Assembly: GCF_031581265.1 (NCBI RefSeq)
Contig: NZ_JAVLBQ010000012.1
Coordinates: 1 to 64,000, forward strand
Direction of reading: 5' to 3'
DNA from: Gracilimonas sp031581265
GTDB taxonomy: Bacteria > Bacteroidota > Rhodothermia > Balneolales > Balneolaceae
Length of the DNA stretch: 64,000 nucleotides
Part shown: in pieces, positions 25,935-32,903 of the stretch
Position numbering within the stretch: the stretch's first letter is position 1
Layout: every line of letters starts with the position of its first letter
Notes under the pieces: model-generated
What the model was told of the DNA's origin: nothing
Seen by the model: only the letters and a program-made list of their open reading frames with translations
Databases searched by the model: none
Program-made: the position numbers and the translations under genes

Positions 25935-27140
25935 CTAAATGTTAAGAGGAAGATGCAAGGTTATTTTTGAGCCTTCATTTACTTTTGATTCAATCTCAAG
26001 TTGTCCATCCATTTCTTCAATCAAATGTTTGGCCAGTTGAAATCCAAAACCAAATCCCCGTTCATTATGAGTGCCTTCAGAGCTTTTAGCTCTACCGGAA
26101 AATATTTCCTGTATCTTTTCTTCGGACATTCCAACTCCCGTATCAATAATTTCAGCCTTTAAAATAGAAGAGTCTTTAATCAATAGACTTAAATTCACTG
26201 TTATATTTCCACCATCGGGAGTAAACTTTATAGCGTTGGTAATTAAGTTTCCGAGGATTTGCAGTAGTCTTTGTCTTGGAAAAACCACTTTGCCAGATTG
26301 TGGTTCGGCATTAATTTCAAACTTTAAACCTTTAGTTTTAGCCTGAGGGCGATATAAATTTTCAATTTTTTGCTTGAGCAGAGGTAAAGTTAGTTGGTCA
26401 TCCGTCTTATGTGAGTCATTTTTTTGATACTCAGATAATATTTCATTGGCTAAATCCAGAATAGATCTTCCACTGTTATTAATCATATTTGCAAATTCAA
26501 GGAAATCATTCATGTCATTTTCCTTGGCTTGTTCCTTTAAAATTTCCGAAATGCCTATGATTCCTCCTATGGGTCCCCGTATATCATGGCTAACTTTTCT
26601 ATTTACTTGCTTAATTTTCTCCAGATTTTCACGGAGCAGGTTCAGCTTGTGTTTATATTCAATATGAGACATTACCTGATTAGCAATAATTCTAAGAAGT
26701 TGCTCCTGTTCAGGAGTCAAGTCATTCTGCTTAGTGTCCATAACACACATAGCGCCAATACGATGACCATCATCAGATTTTAAAGGTACCCCATAGTAAT
26801 AGCGGATATTGGGATCACCGATTACATAAAATTTATCATTAAAGCGCTCATCACTTTGCATATCCTCCACTTCAACGGGAGAATCATCCATAATCACATA
26901 TTGACAGGCAGTATCTTTTCGAGGGGTATCAAAAGCATCAATATCATAATTTGAAATAGACCACTGTGTATTCGCGTCAAGCAGATTTACCTGGGAAATG
27001 GGTGTACCTGTTACATGAGCTGCTAATTTAGTGAGATCATCAATGCTTCCCCGAATTTCAGAATAGTCGATGTTGTACTCTGAGAGCTTAATTAAACGCT
27101 CAAATTCATTTTCTGGGATGGGAGGTTTTATTTCAGACAT
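25935..27140 (-). CDS. GAF-domain sensor histidine kinase
   Basis: A 401-residue cytoplasmic kinase with no membrane helix. A GAF domain (about 25-160, with MCVMDTKQ near its end) is followed by a dimerisation helix with the phospho-acceptor H185 in VSHDIRGP and an HATPase domain: N box ITNAIKFTP, G1 DTGVGMS, and a G2-like GFGFGFQLAKHL. HDIRGP in place of HELRTP is a common variant. The GAF domain probably senses a soluble ligand or redox signal. No response regulator is adjacent. It starts 5 bp after the propeller-lipoprotein gene and is the third member of the LCIB-headed minus-strand run. Confidence 0.88.
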   Translation of the reverse strand: MSEIKPPIPENEFERLIKLSEYNIDYSEIRGSIDDLTKLAAHVTGTPISQVNLLDANTQWSISNYDIDAFDTPRKDTACQYVIMDDSPVEVEDMQSDERFNDKFYVIGDPNIRYYYGVPLKSDDGHRIGAMCVMDTKQNDLTPEQEQLLRIIANQVMSHIEYKHKLNLLRENLEKIKQVNRKVSHDIRGPIGGIIGISEILKEQAKENDMNDFLEFANMINNSGRSILDLANEILSEYQKNDSHKTDDQLTLPLLKQKIENLYRPQAKTKGLKFEINAEPQSGKVVFPRQRLLQILGNLITNAIKFTPDGGNITVNLSLLIKDSSILKAEIIDTGVGMSEEKIQEIFSGRAKSSEGTHNERGFGFGFQLAKHLIEEMDGQLEIESKVNEGSKITLHLPLNI

Positions 27141-27145
27141 ATGAA

Positions 27146-28036
27146 TTACTTAGAGATGTCCCAAATTTCAACTTTGTTTAAAGCAATATATGGAACTGCA
27201 ATATGATTTAAATGGGTATTGACGCCGATATCAGCAGGACGCCCAGTTGTTTTTATTAAAATATTCTGCAGATTTGAATGATATATCCGTATGGAAGAAT
27301 CCTGCTGACTTGCTGAAAACAGAACATTTTCTATAAACTCAATACCATCAAAATTTCCACCTTCCAAAGTTGCATATTCAGTTACTTCACCGGAAGAATT
27401 AAATTCATAAAAAGTTTGATCTCCACCCCATGGAGCTAATAAAAAATTTCCAGTATTTGGGTTTAAGGTGATACCATTTGGTGCATTTGGAAGATCTTCG
27501 AGCAATACAGAAACATCCCCATTCTCCACTTTAAATACAGTGGAGGTACCGGTATCAGTCACATACAAGGCTCCGTTCTCATCTGCAGAAATATCGTTAA
27601 GAAAGCCAATCTCAAATTCAGAGAAATCGACGAAATACGTTTGCTCTCCGGTATTTTTATTAAATCCATGAACGCCTAAAACATCGGCAGCCCAAAGGGT
27701 TTCGTCTACAATAAACATACCGCGGGGTGCATGAAGAGGGACCTGTTTTGTTCCTGTCATAAATTCAAGTTCCTCTATATTTCCTTCTGCATCAGTTTTC
27801 GTGATGAAACCGGTAGAGTCTTGAGTGTTGCCACCTCCGGTGAAATTGGAGATAAAGTATGCCTTTTGATCAGGATCGTAGCGAACAGCTTCCGGGCCTT
27901 CCAAGTCGGTAATCGTGTATGCGATATTTGTTGAATCCTGAACGGTAGTCAGGTCAAGTCCGGGTTCATTTTGTGTTGATTCACATCCCCACATAAGAAT
28001 GGTAAAGAGGCAAACAATAGCAGCTGAATATTTCAT
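27146..28036 (-). CDS. SMP-30/NHL-like beta-propeller lipoprotein
   Basis: A 296-residue lipoprotein from ATG 28036. The signal peptide ends in LMWGC (Cys about 18). The mature part has repeating motifs such as GPEAVRYDPDQKAYFISNF, HAPRGMFIVDETLWAADVLG and DISADENGALYVTDTGTSTVFKV, typical of SMP-30/gluconolactonase or NHL six-bladed propellers. A longer frame opens at 28090 but would overlap the upstream gene and put 18 residues before the signal peptide. It lies 10 bp after the LCIB gene and 5 bp before the kinase gene. It could be a periplasmic binding or lactonase protein; its partner is unknown. Confidence 0.8.
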   Translation of the reverse strand: MKYSAAIVCLFTILMWGCESTQNEPGLDLTTVQDSTNIAYTITDLEGPEAVRYDPDQKAYFISNFTGGGNTQDSTGFITKTDAEGNIEELEFMTGTKQVPLHAPRGMFIVDETLWAADVLGVHGFNKNTGEQTYFVDFSEFEIGFLNDISADENGALYVTDTGTSTVFKVENGDVSVLLEDLPNAPNGITLNPNTGNFLLAPWGGDQTFYEFNSSGEVTEYATLEGGNFDGIEFIENVLFSASQQDSSIRIYHSNLQNILIKTTGRPADIGVNTHLNHIAVPYIALNKVEIWDISK

Positions 28037-28046
28037 AAAGTAAAGA

Positions 28047-28727
28047 TTATTTGATGAACCAGGATATATCACGAACCTCAAAGAGGTCATCTTGATCCCA
28101 GTCAGTATTTATGATTATGCCACCAACTAACAGTAATGGCTTTTGTTCAAGGTTCTCAAGGCTTGCCCCAATGATATCTTCAAGCTCACGTTTAATCTGA
28201 TTATAAACAATTTCTGTGGTTGCAATCACATCATTATCCGCTTTTTTGATTTCTTCGTAGTTCTCAATCAGTACTTTGTTAACTTGTCCTTGCTGGTAGT
28301 CATCGTGAGAAACATGCAGTACATTTCCCTTATTGATGTTATCAAGGCCTGCGATAAGCGAACCACAACAGGATGATGGGTGATCTTGTCCTTCGCGATT
28401 TACCTTTCCAATAATCCCGTCTTTAGTAATCCCAATATGAGGGCCATAAATAACAACGGCACCACCCGCATCAGGAATGTGGCTAACAAAAGCTCCAAAG
28501 CCGGTTTTACCAGCAAATGGTATTCCCGAAATACCTCCCATGATAAAAGGCCCAAATGCTTTAAAGTATTTATCTAATTCATGCAGACTTTGGTTTACTT
28601 CATCGCTGCAAATAGATGTAGCCCAAAGAGTATTTGAGCCATTTAAATTTTTATTTGGTAGTTCAGCTTCAACTCGCTGTCTTAAATTTGAGATTGGTTT
28701 TGCCTCAGGAAAATAATTTTCAACCAT
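28047..28727 (-). CDS. LCIB-family (beta-CA-like) carbonic anhydrase
   Basis: A 226-residue cytoplasmic protein that matches the LCIB/LCIC C-terminal carbonic-anhydrase domain in motif order: FPEAKPISNLRQRVE (6-20), ATSICSDEV (36-44), FGPFIMGGISGIPFAGKTGFGA (58-79), GPHIGI (95-100), GKVNREGQ (107-114) and SSCCGSL (118-124). Predicted zinc ligands are C40, H97 and C120. In algal and many bacterial members an Arg follows the first Cys (CRDE); here it is Ser (CSDE). It would interconvert CO2 and bicarbonate. It lies close to SbtA/SbtB-like genes, which supports an inorganic-carbon role. Confidence 0.8.
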   Translation of the reverse strand: MVENYFPEAKPISNLRQRVEAELPNKNLNGSNTLWATSICSDEVNQSLHELDKYFKAFGPFIMGGISGIPFAGKTGFGAFVSHIPDAGGAVVIYGPHIGITKDGIIGKVNREGQDHPSSCCGSLIAGLDNINKGNVLHVSHDDYQQGQVNKVLIENYEEIKKADNDVIATTEIVYNQIKRELEDIIGASLENLEQKPLLLVGGIIINTDWDQDDLFEVRDISWFIK

Positions 28728-28807
28728 TACTTCATTTTAATTCAAATTTTGCAAAAAGATAAAGAATTAAATGATTCTCTCTAATTTATTAGGACAAATG
28801 TATTTAT

Positions 28808-28843
28808 AAAAAAAGCCACTTCCTTAATCAGGGATGTGGCTTT
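28808..28843 (-). terminator. Rho-independent terminator of icd
   Basis: Read on the minus strand, AAAGCCAC (28843-28836) and GTGGCTTT (28819-28812) form the stem, extended by TCC/GGA, and a T-run follows. It lies 36 bp after the isocitrate dehydrogenase stop and separates that gene from the LCIB run. Confidence 0.75.
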
Positions 28844-28879
28844 GAGATAGACACGTTATAGATTTGTGTATGTATAATT

Positions 28880-30343
28880 CTATTCTCCCTGCCCGAGAGA
28901 AAAAGCCGGTTCCATATCAAAACTGTAAAGGTTTTCAGTTTTAATAGTATCAATGGTGTATTTCGTTAAACTCTGAAGTAATTTCACAACCTCCATTTGA
29001 TTAGTCTTTCCTTTGGTAGCTTTAAACCTGCATCTCCAGTGGTCAGTACAAAATGTTTCAGATAGTCCGTTCGGCCAAACCTTTGTTCCTCGGTTTGTAA
29101 TCATGGTGAGTTCAAAATCATCTCCGGTAGCCTCTTGCAAGCGTTGAGCCAGCAAGGTAGGATTTTCGGGTTCCCAATACACGAAAACATCCACCCCAAG
29201 CAGTTCTCTTTTTTGTCTAAGAGAAGGACGGAGTTCAGTACGGCTTAGCTTAAGTTCCGGGATTTGTACTTTTTGATGGTCAATATAATTTACAGCCTCC
29301 ATGATGGAAGGTTTTTCTCCAAGCCGATTTATTATCTCACTCGAAAATTCATCAGTAGTAACTTTTCTGATACTATTTTCTCCAAACATATCAGAAGTAT
29401 GAACTCCATCCTCTAAGGTTTTAAGCCAGGCATTTTGAATATTTTCAGCAGGTTTATTTTGGCCAATATGTCTCAACATCATAATAGAAGCTTGAATTAA
29501 TGCTGAAGGATTGGCAATGTTTTGATTCGCAATATCTGGTGCAGAACCATGAATGGCTTCAAACATAGCGCATTTAGTTCCTATATTTGCAGAGCCAACC
29601 ATACCGACCGAACCGGATATCTGAGCCGCCACATCAGAAACGATATCACCATATAAATTCGGCATAACAACAATATCAAAATGTTCGGGAGTATCAGCGA
29701 GGCGGGCTGTACCAATATCAACAATTAAGTTTTCAGCCTCGATTTCAGGATATTCAGAGGCTATAGTATTAAACACTTCATGAAACAGACCATCCGTAAG
29801 CTTCATGATATTATCTTTAGTAAAACAAGTTATCTTACTTCGGCCATGAGATTTTGCATACTCAAATGCATACCGAATAATTCTTTCAGTTCCCGGCAAG
29901 GTGATTAATTTTAAGCACTGATATACCTCGAAGGTTTGCCGGTGCTCTATTCCTCCATAAGTATCCTCTTCATTCTCCCTTATAATAGTTACATCCATTT
30001 TTGGATGTTTGGTACTTACAAAAGGGGAGTATGCCTTGCAAGGACGAACATTTGCAAAAAGCCCTAATGTTTTTCGTAGTGTGACATTGAGGCTTTTTAC
30101 GCCTCCACCCTGGGGGGTAGTAATAGGAGCTTTCAGTAGAATTTTATTATTTAAAACGGTATCCCAGTCATCATTTTCAATACCTGATTTTATCCCTCTC
30201 TCGTACACCTTCTTACCTACCTCTATAGTTTCATATTTCAGATTGGCACCAGAAGCATCTAAAATTCTTAGGGTAGCGTCCATTATTTCTGGTCCGATGC
30301 CGTCACCATGTGCAACAGTAATGGTTTGAGTATTATTCATCAT
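28880..30343 (-). CDS. icd: NADP-dependent isocitrate dehydrogenase (Thermus-type)
   Basis: A 487-residue enzyme. Residues 1-335 form the isocitrate/isopropylmalate dehydrogenase fold, with GDGIGPEI (about 14-21), IRENEEDTYGGIEHR (about 119-133), the catalytic-site NLYGDIVSD and EAIHGSAPDIA. A C-terminal extension of about 150 residues (VDVFVYWEPENP onwards) is the extra domain found in Thermus/Rickettsia-type enzymes. It oxidises isocitrate to 2-oxoglutarate and CO2 in the TCA cycle and can run as a carboxylase when CO2 and NADPH are high. Its position between carbonic anhydrase and bicarbonate-transport genes is notable. Confidence 0.9.
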   Translation of the reverse strand: MMNNTQTITVAHGDGIGPEIMDATLRILDASGANLKYETIEVGKKVYERGIKSGIENDDWDTVLNNKILLKAPITTPQGGGVKSLNVTLRKTLGLFANVRPCKAYSPFVSTKHPKMDVTIIRENEEDTYGGIEHRQTFEVYQCLKLITLPGTERIIRYAFEYAKSHGRSKITCFTKDNIMKLTDGLFHEVFNTIASEYPEIEAENLIVDIGTARLADTPEHFDIVVMPNLYGDIVSDVAAQISGSVGMVGSANIGTKCAMFEAIHGSAPDIANQNIANPSALIQASIMMLRHIGQNKPAENIQNAWLKTLEDGVHTSDMFGENSIRKVTTDEFSSEIINRLGEKPSIMEAVNYIDHQKVQIPELKLSRTELRPSLRQKRELLGVDVFVYWEPENPTLLAQRLQEATGDDFELTMITNRGTKVWPNGLSETFCTDHWRCRFKATKGKTNQMEVVKLLQSLTKYTIDTIKTENLYSFDMEPAFSLGQGE

Positions 30344-30402
30344 ATGCGTTTTGATTTTTTGGTTGCCAAAAAGTTAAATCCTTCTTATCATAAATAATAA
30401 TT

Positions 30403-30431
30403 AACAGATTTAATAAAATACATAAACAGAT
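30403..30431. promoter_or_regulatory. Direct repeats in the icd-lysR divergent region
   Basis: AACAGAT occurs at 30403-30409 and 30425-30431, exactly 22 bp (two helical turns) apart. The second copy is embedded in ATAA-N8-TTAT just before the lysR ATG. This could be a LysR-type site for autoregulation and for icd. It is AT-rich, so chance is possible. Confidence 0.35.
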
Positions 30432-30439
30432 ATTTATAC

Positions 30440-31342
30440 ATGTCATTTACCCTGCATCAGCTCGATGTATTTGCGGAAGTAGCAAAACAGAAAAGCATGA
30501 CGAAAGCGGCTGAGAAGCTATTTATGTCGCAACCGGCTGTATCTATTCAGGTAAAGAAATTGCAAGAACATTTTGGGGTAAATCTTTTTGAGATGATTAG
30601 TAAAGAGTTGTATTTAACTGAGGCGGGAAAAGAATTATATGAAGCTCAGAAAAATATCAAGAGTGAAGTTGAAAGCCTGGAAATGGCACTTTCGGAAATC
30701 AAAGGGATGTTGAGGGGATCTTTGAATGTAGCTGCAGTATCAACTGCAAAATATTTTATGCCATATATTTTAGGAGACTTCCGTTCCAAGTTTGAGAAAA
30801 TTAAGATGTCATTGAAAGTAACTGACCGCAATGAGGTCAAAGATTTGTTGCGAAAAAATATGTGTGACTTAGCGGTCTTTTCAGAGCTACCTAAAGATTT
30901 GGATTTAGAGGCAGTGGAGTTTCTCGATAATCCTTTATTAATGGCCTCAGCAGCGGATCACCCTTTAGCAAAGAAAAAAAATGTAACATTTAAGGATCTG
31001 GAAGACCATCCATTCTTGATTCGAGAGCCAGGTTCGGGAACTCGAATAGTTATGCAACGACTCCTTGACGAGCATAAAATTGATCCTGAAATTGTAATGG
31101 AACTGGGTACAAATGAAGCTGTAAAACAAGCTATAATGGCAGGTATCGGTATTTCACTTATTTCAAAGTATAGCCTCACGCTGGAAGAGAGTGTTGGAAA
31201 AATAGCAGTGCTTGACATAGATAATCTTCCGTATGTAAATAAATGGAAATTGGTATATCCAAAAGGAAAACGCTTGAGTCCGGCTGCTCAGAGTTTTATT
31301 GAATTTACTACGAATGAATCATTTAAAGAAATTCTGAAATAA
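30440..31342 (+). CDS. LysR-type regulator (CmpR/CbbR-like context)
   Basis: A 300-residue LTTR. The winged HTH (1-60) includes KSMTKAAEKLFMSQPAVSIQVKKLQEHFGVNLFE, followed by a linker helix and a substrate-binding domain (about 90-295). In cyanobacteria and autotrophs, LysR proteins (CmpR, CcmR, CbbR) control bicarbonate uptake and CO2 fixation. Here the gene is 55 bp upstream of an SbtA-type transporter gene and divergent from icd, so it may control both in response to an organic-acid or carbon-status effector. The effector is inference. Confidence 0.9.
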   Translation: MSFTLHQLDVFAEVAKQKSMTKAAEKLFMSQPAVSIQVKKLQEHFGVNLFEMISKELYLTEAGKELYEAQKNIKSEVESLEMALSEIKGMLRGSLNVAAVSTAKYFMPYILGDFRSKFEKIKMSLKVTDRNEVKDLLRKNMCDLAVFSELPKDLDLEAVEFLDNPLLMASAADHPLAKKKNVTFKDLEDHPFLIREPGSGTRIVMQRLLDEHKIDPEIVMELGTNEAVKQAIMAGIGISLISKYSLTLEESVGKIAVLDIDNLPYVNKWKLVYPKGKRLSPAAQSFIEFTTNESFKEILK

Positions 31343-31397
31343 CTTCAGATAAACCTTAATCACAAACAACGGGAACAAATCACCCACACCTTACTGC

Positions 31398-32354
31398 ATG
31401 GAGACTTTATTAACTAACTTTACATCACCTATAGTTTTAGCCTTTGTATTAGGCATTGTAGCGAAATTAGTCAAAAGTGATCTTGAATTTCCAAGACCCA
31501 TATACCAGGCTTTATCCATTTATTTATTACTGGCAATAGGTTTAAAAGGGGGAGTTGAGTTGAGTACAACTCCTTTTTCGGAATTTGTGTGGCCTGCAGT
31601 GGCAACGCTATTCCTTGGGATATTGACACCATTGATTGCCTATACAGTGCTCAGACATTTGGGCAAATTGGATATCGATAATTCTGCAGGAATTGCTGCT
31701 CACTATGGCTCCGTTTCTGCTGTAACTTTTATCGCATCTATAAGTTATGTTGAGACGCTGGGATTATCTTCAGAAGGGTTTATGCCTACTTTAGTAGCAT
31801 TGCTTGAAGTACCTGGTATCATTGTGGCACTAATGATACCTCAACTTTCAAACTCAGAATCAGGTTCACTCAAAAAAGCATTTCATGAGGTAATTACGGG
31901 GAGTAGCATAGTGCTATTGCTTGGAGGTTTGGTAATAGGATTTATTGCCGGACCATTAAAGTTTGAGTCAGTTAAGCCGTTTTTTGTAAGTGGGTTTCAG
32001 GGAGCTTTGGTTCTCTTTCTGTTAGAATTAGGGATGATTACAGCCCGACGGCTGGAAGATTTAAAGAAAGTAGGCTTCTTTTTGTTAGGTTTTGGAATAG
32101 TAGTTCCTATTATCCATGGTGTTTTAGCAATCGTAATCGGGCTATGGGCTGGTCTGAGTGTGGCTGGTGCATCAGTATTTGCAGCTATGGTTTCAAGTGG
32201 TTCATATATTGCAGCACCGGCTGCTGTAAGGATCGCTTTGCCTAAAGCAAGCCCTACCTTATATTTAACAGCATCATTAGGAATTACCTTTCCTTTTAAT
32301 ATTGCATTGGGAATTCCACTTTATTATATAATCGCAGCTTGGTTTGGAGGTTGA
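31398..32354 (+). CDS. sbtA: SbtA-type sodium-dependent bicarbonate transporter
   Basis: A 318-residue membrane protein with about ten helices. The motif order TSPIVLAFVLGIVAKL (9-24), QALSIYLLLAIGLKGG (38-53), the conserved HYGSVSAVTF (about 102-111), ALLEVPGIIVAL (about 133-144) and GSYIAAPAAVRIA (about 268-280) matches the SbtA (DUF897) family of Na+/HCO3- symporters. It would import bicarbonate across the inner membrane. The PII-like sbtB gene follows with a 1-bp gap, as in cyanobacteria. The substrate is inferred from family. Confidence 0.9.
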   Translation: METLLTNFTSPIVLAFVLGIVAKLVKSDLEFPRPIYQALSIYLLLAIGLKGGVELSTTPFSEFVWPAVATLFLGILTPLIAYTVLRHLGKLDIDNSAGIAAHYGSVSAVTFIASISYVETLGLSSEGFMPTLVALLEVPGIIVALMIPQLSNSESGSLKKAFHEVITGSSIVLLLGGLVIGFIAGPLKFESVKPFFVSGFQGALVLFLLELGMITARRLEDLKKVGFFLLGFGIVVPIIHGVLAIVIGLWAGLSVAGASVFAAMVSSGSYIAAPAAVRIALPKASPTLYLTASLGITFPFNIALGIPLYYIIAAWFGG

Positions 32355-32355
32355 T

Positions 32356-32658
32356 ATGGATCTTACAGAATTATTTTTAGTCACTATTGTTACAGAAAGA
32401 ATTTTAAGGGATGAAATCATTGATTTGATAAAAGATCAGGGGTCTAAAGGACACACTATAACAGATACCTTCGGAGAAGGTTCTCGGGGAACTCGAGTAA
32501 GTGATTTTGAAGGAAAAAATGTTAAAATCGAAACAGTGGTAAGCAGGGAAGTAGGAAATAAGATTATTGATACAGTATCTGAGGCTTACTTTGAAAACTA
32601 TGCAGTAATTGTTTATGCCCATCCAGTTAAAGTGGTTCGCGGTGATAAATACATTTAG
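32356..32658 (+). CDS. sbtB: SbtB-like PII signalling protein
   Basis: A 100-residue PII-superfamily protein from ATG 32356, fixed by GGAGG at 32346-32350; a TTG at 32344 overlaps sbtA and is less likely. It shows the ferredoxin-like pattern with LFLVTIVTERILRDEIIDLI, a T-loop-length segment around FGEGSRGTRVSDF and IVYAHPVKVVRGDKYI at the end. SbtB binds adenine nucleotides (cAMP/AMP/ATP) and gates SbtA. The C-terminal Cys-x-x-x-x-Cys redox extension found in cyanobacterial SbtB is absent. Confidence 0.85.
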   Translation: MDLTELFLVTIVTERILRDEIIDLIKDQGSKGHTITDTFGEGSRGTRVSDFEGKNVKIETVVSREVGNKIIDTVSEAYFENYAVIVYAHPVKVVRGDKYI

Positions 32659-32903
32659 AAATAAATTTCACCCCAATCTCATAACAGAAACTTTTTATCC
32701 GTACCTTTAGGGCTTATTGAAAAATCGTGAGTTCGCGATAAGACTGGAATATCGAAACTTTTCAGGTTTATAGAACCTTGCTGGCCTTTGTAAATCAAGC
32801 AGTCGTGCTTGCCTCTTGTCCATAGCTCACCTCAAATTTATTCCGGGCAAGAAGCAGTGCAGCACAAATTTCTATACGGGATTAGAACGACTAAAAAATC
32901 TAT
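32659..32903 (+). promoter_or_regulatory. Long leader region of the DEAD-box helicase gene
   Basis: A 245-bp non-coding stretch precedes the helicase ATG. It contains a small hairpin CAAGCA/TGCTTG (about 32798-32813). Cold-inducible DEAD-box helicase genes often have long structured 5' leaders. No known riboswitch was recognised, and the promoter position is unknown. Confidence 0.3.

Noticed and set aside
28880..32658. A complete autotrophic CO2-fixation or carboxysome locus
   Set aside because: No RuBisCO, phosphoribulokinase, carboxysome shell or PEP carboxylase gene is present, so only transport, hydration and signalling roles are supported.
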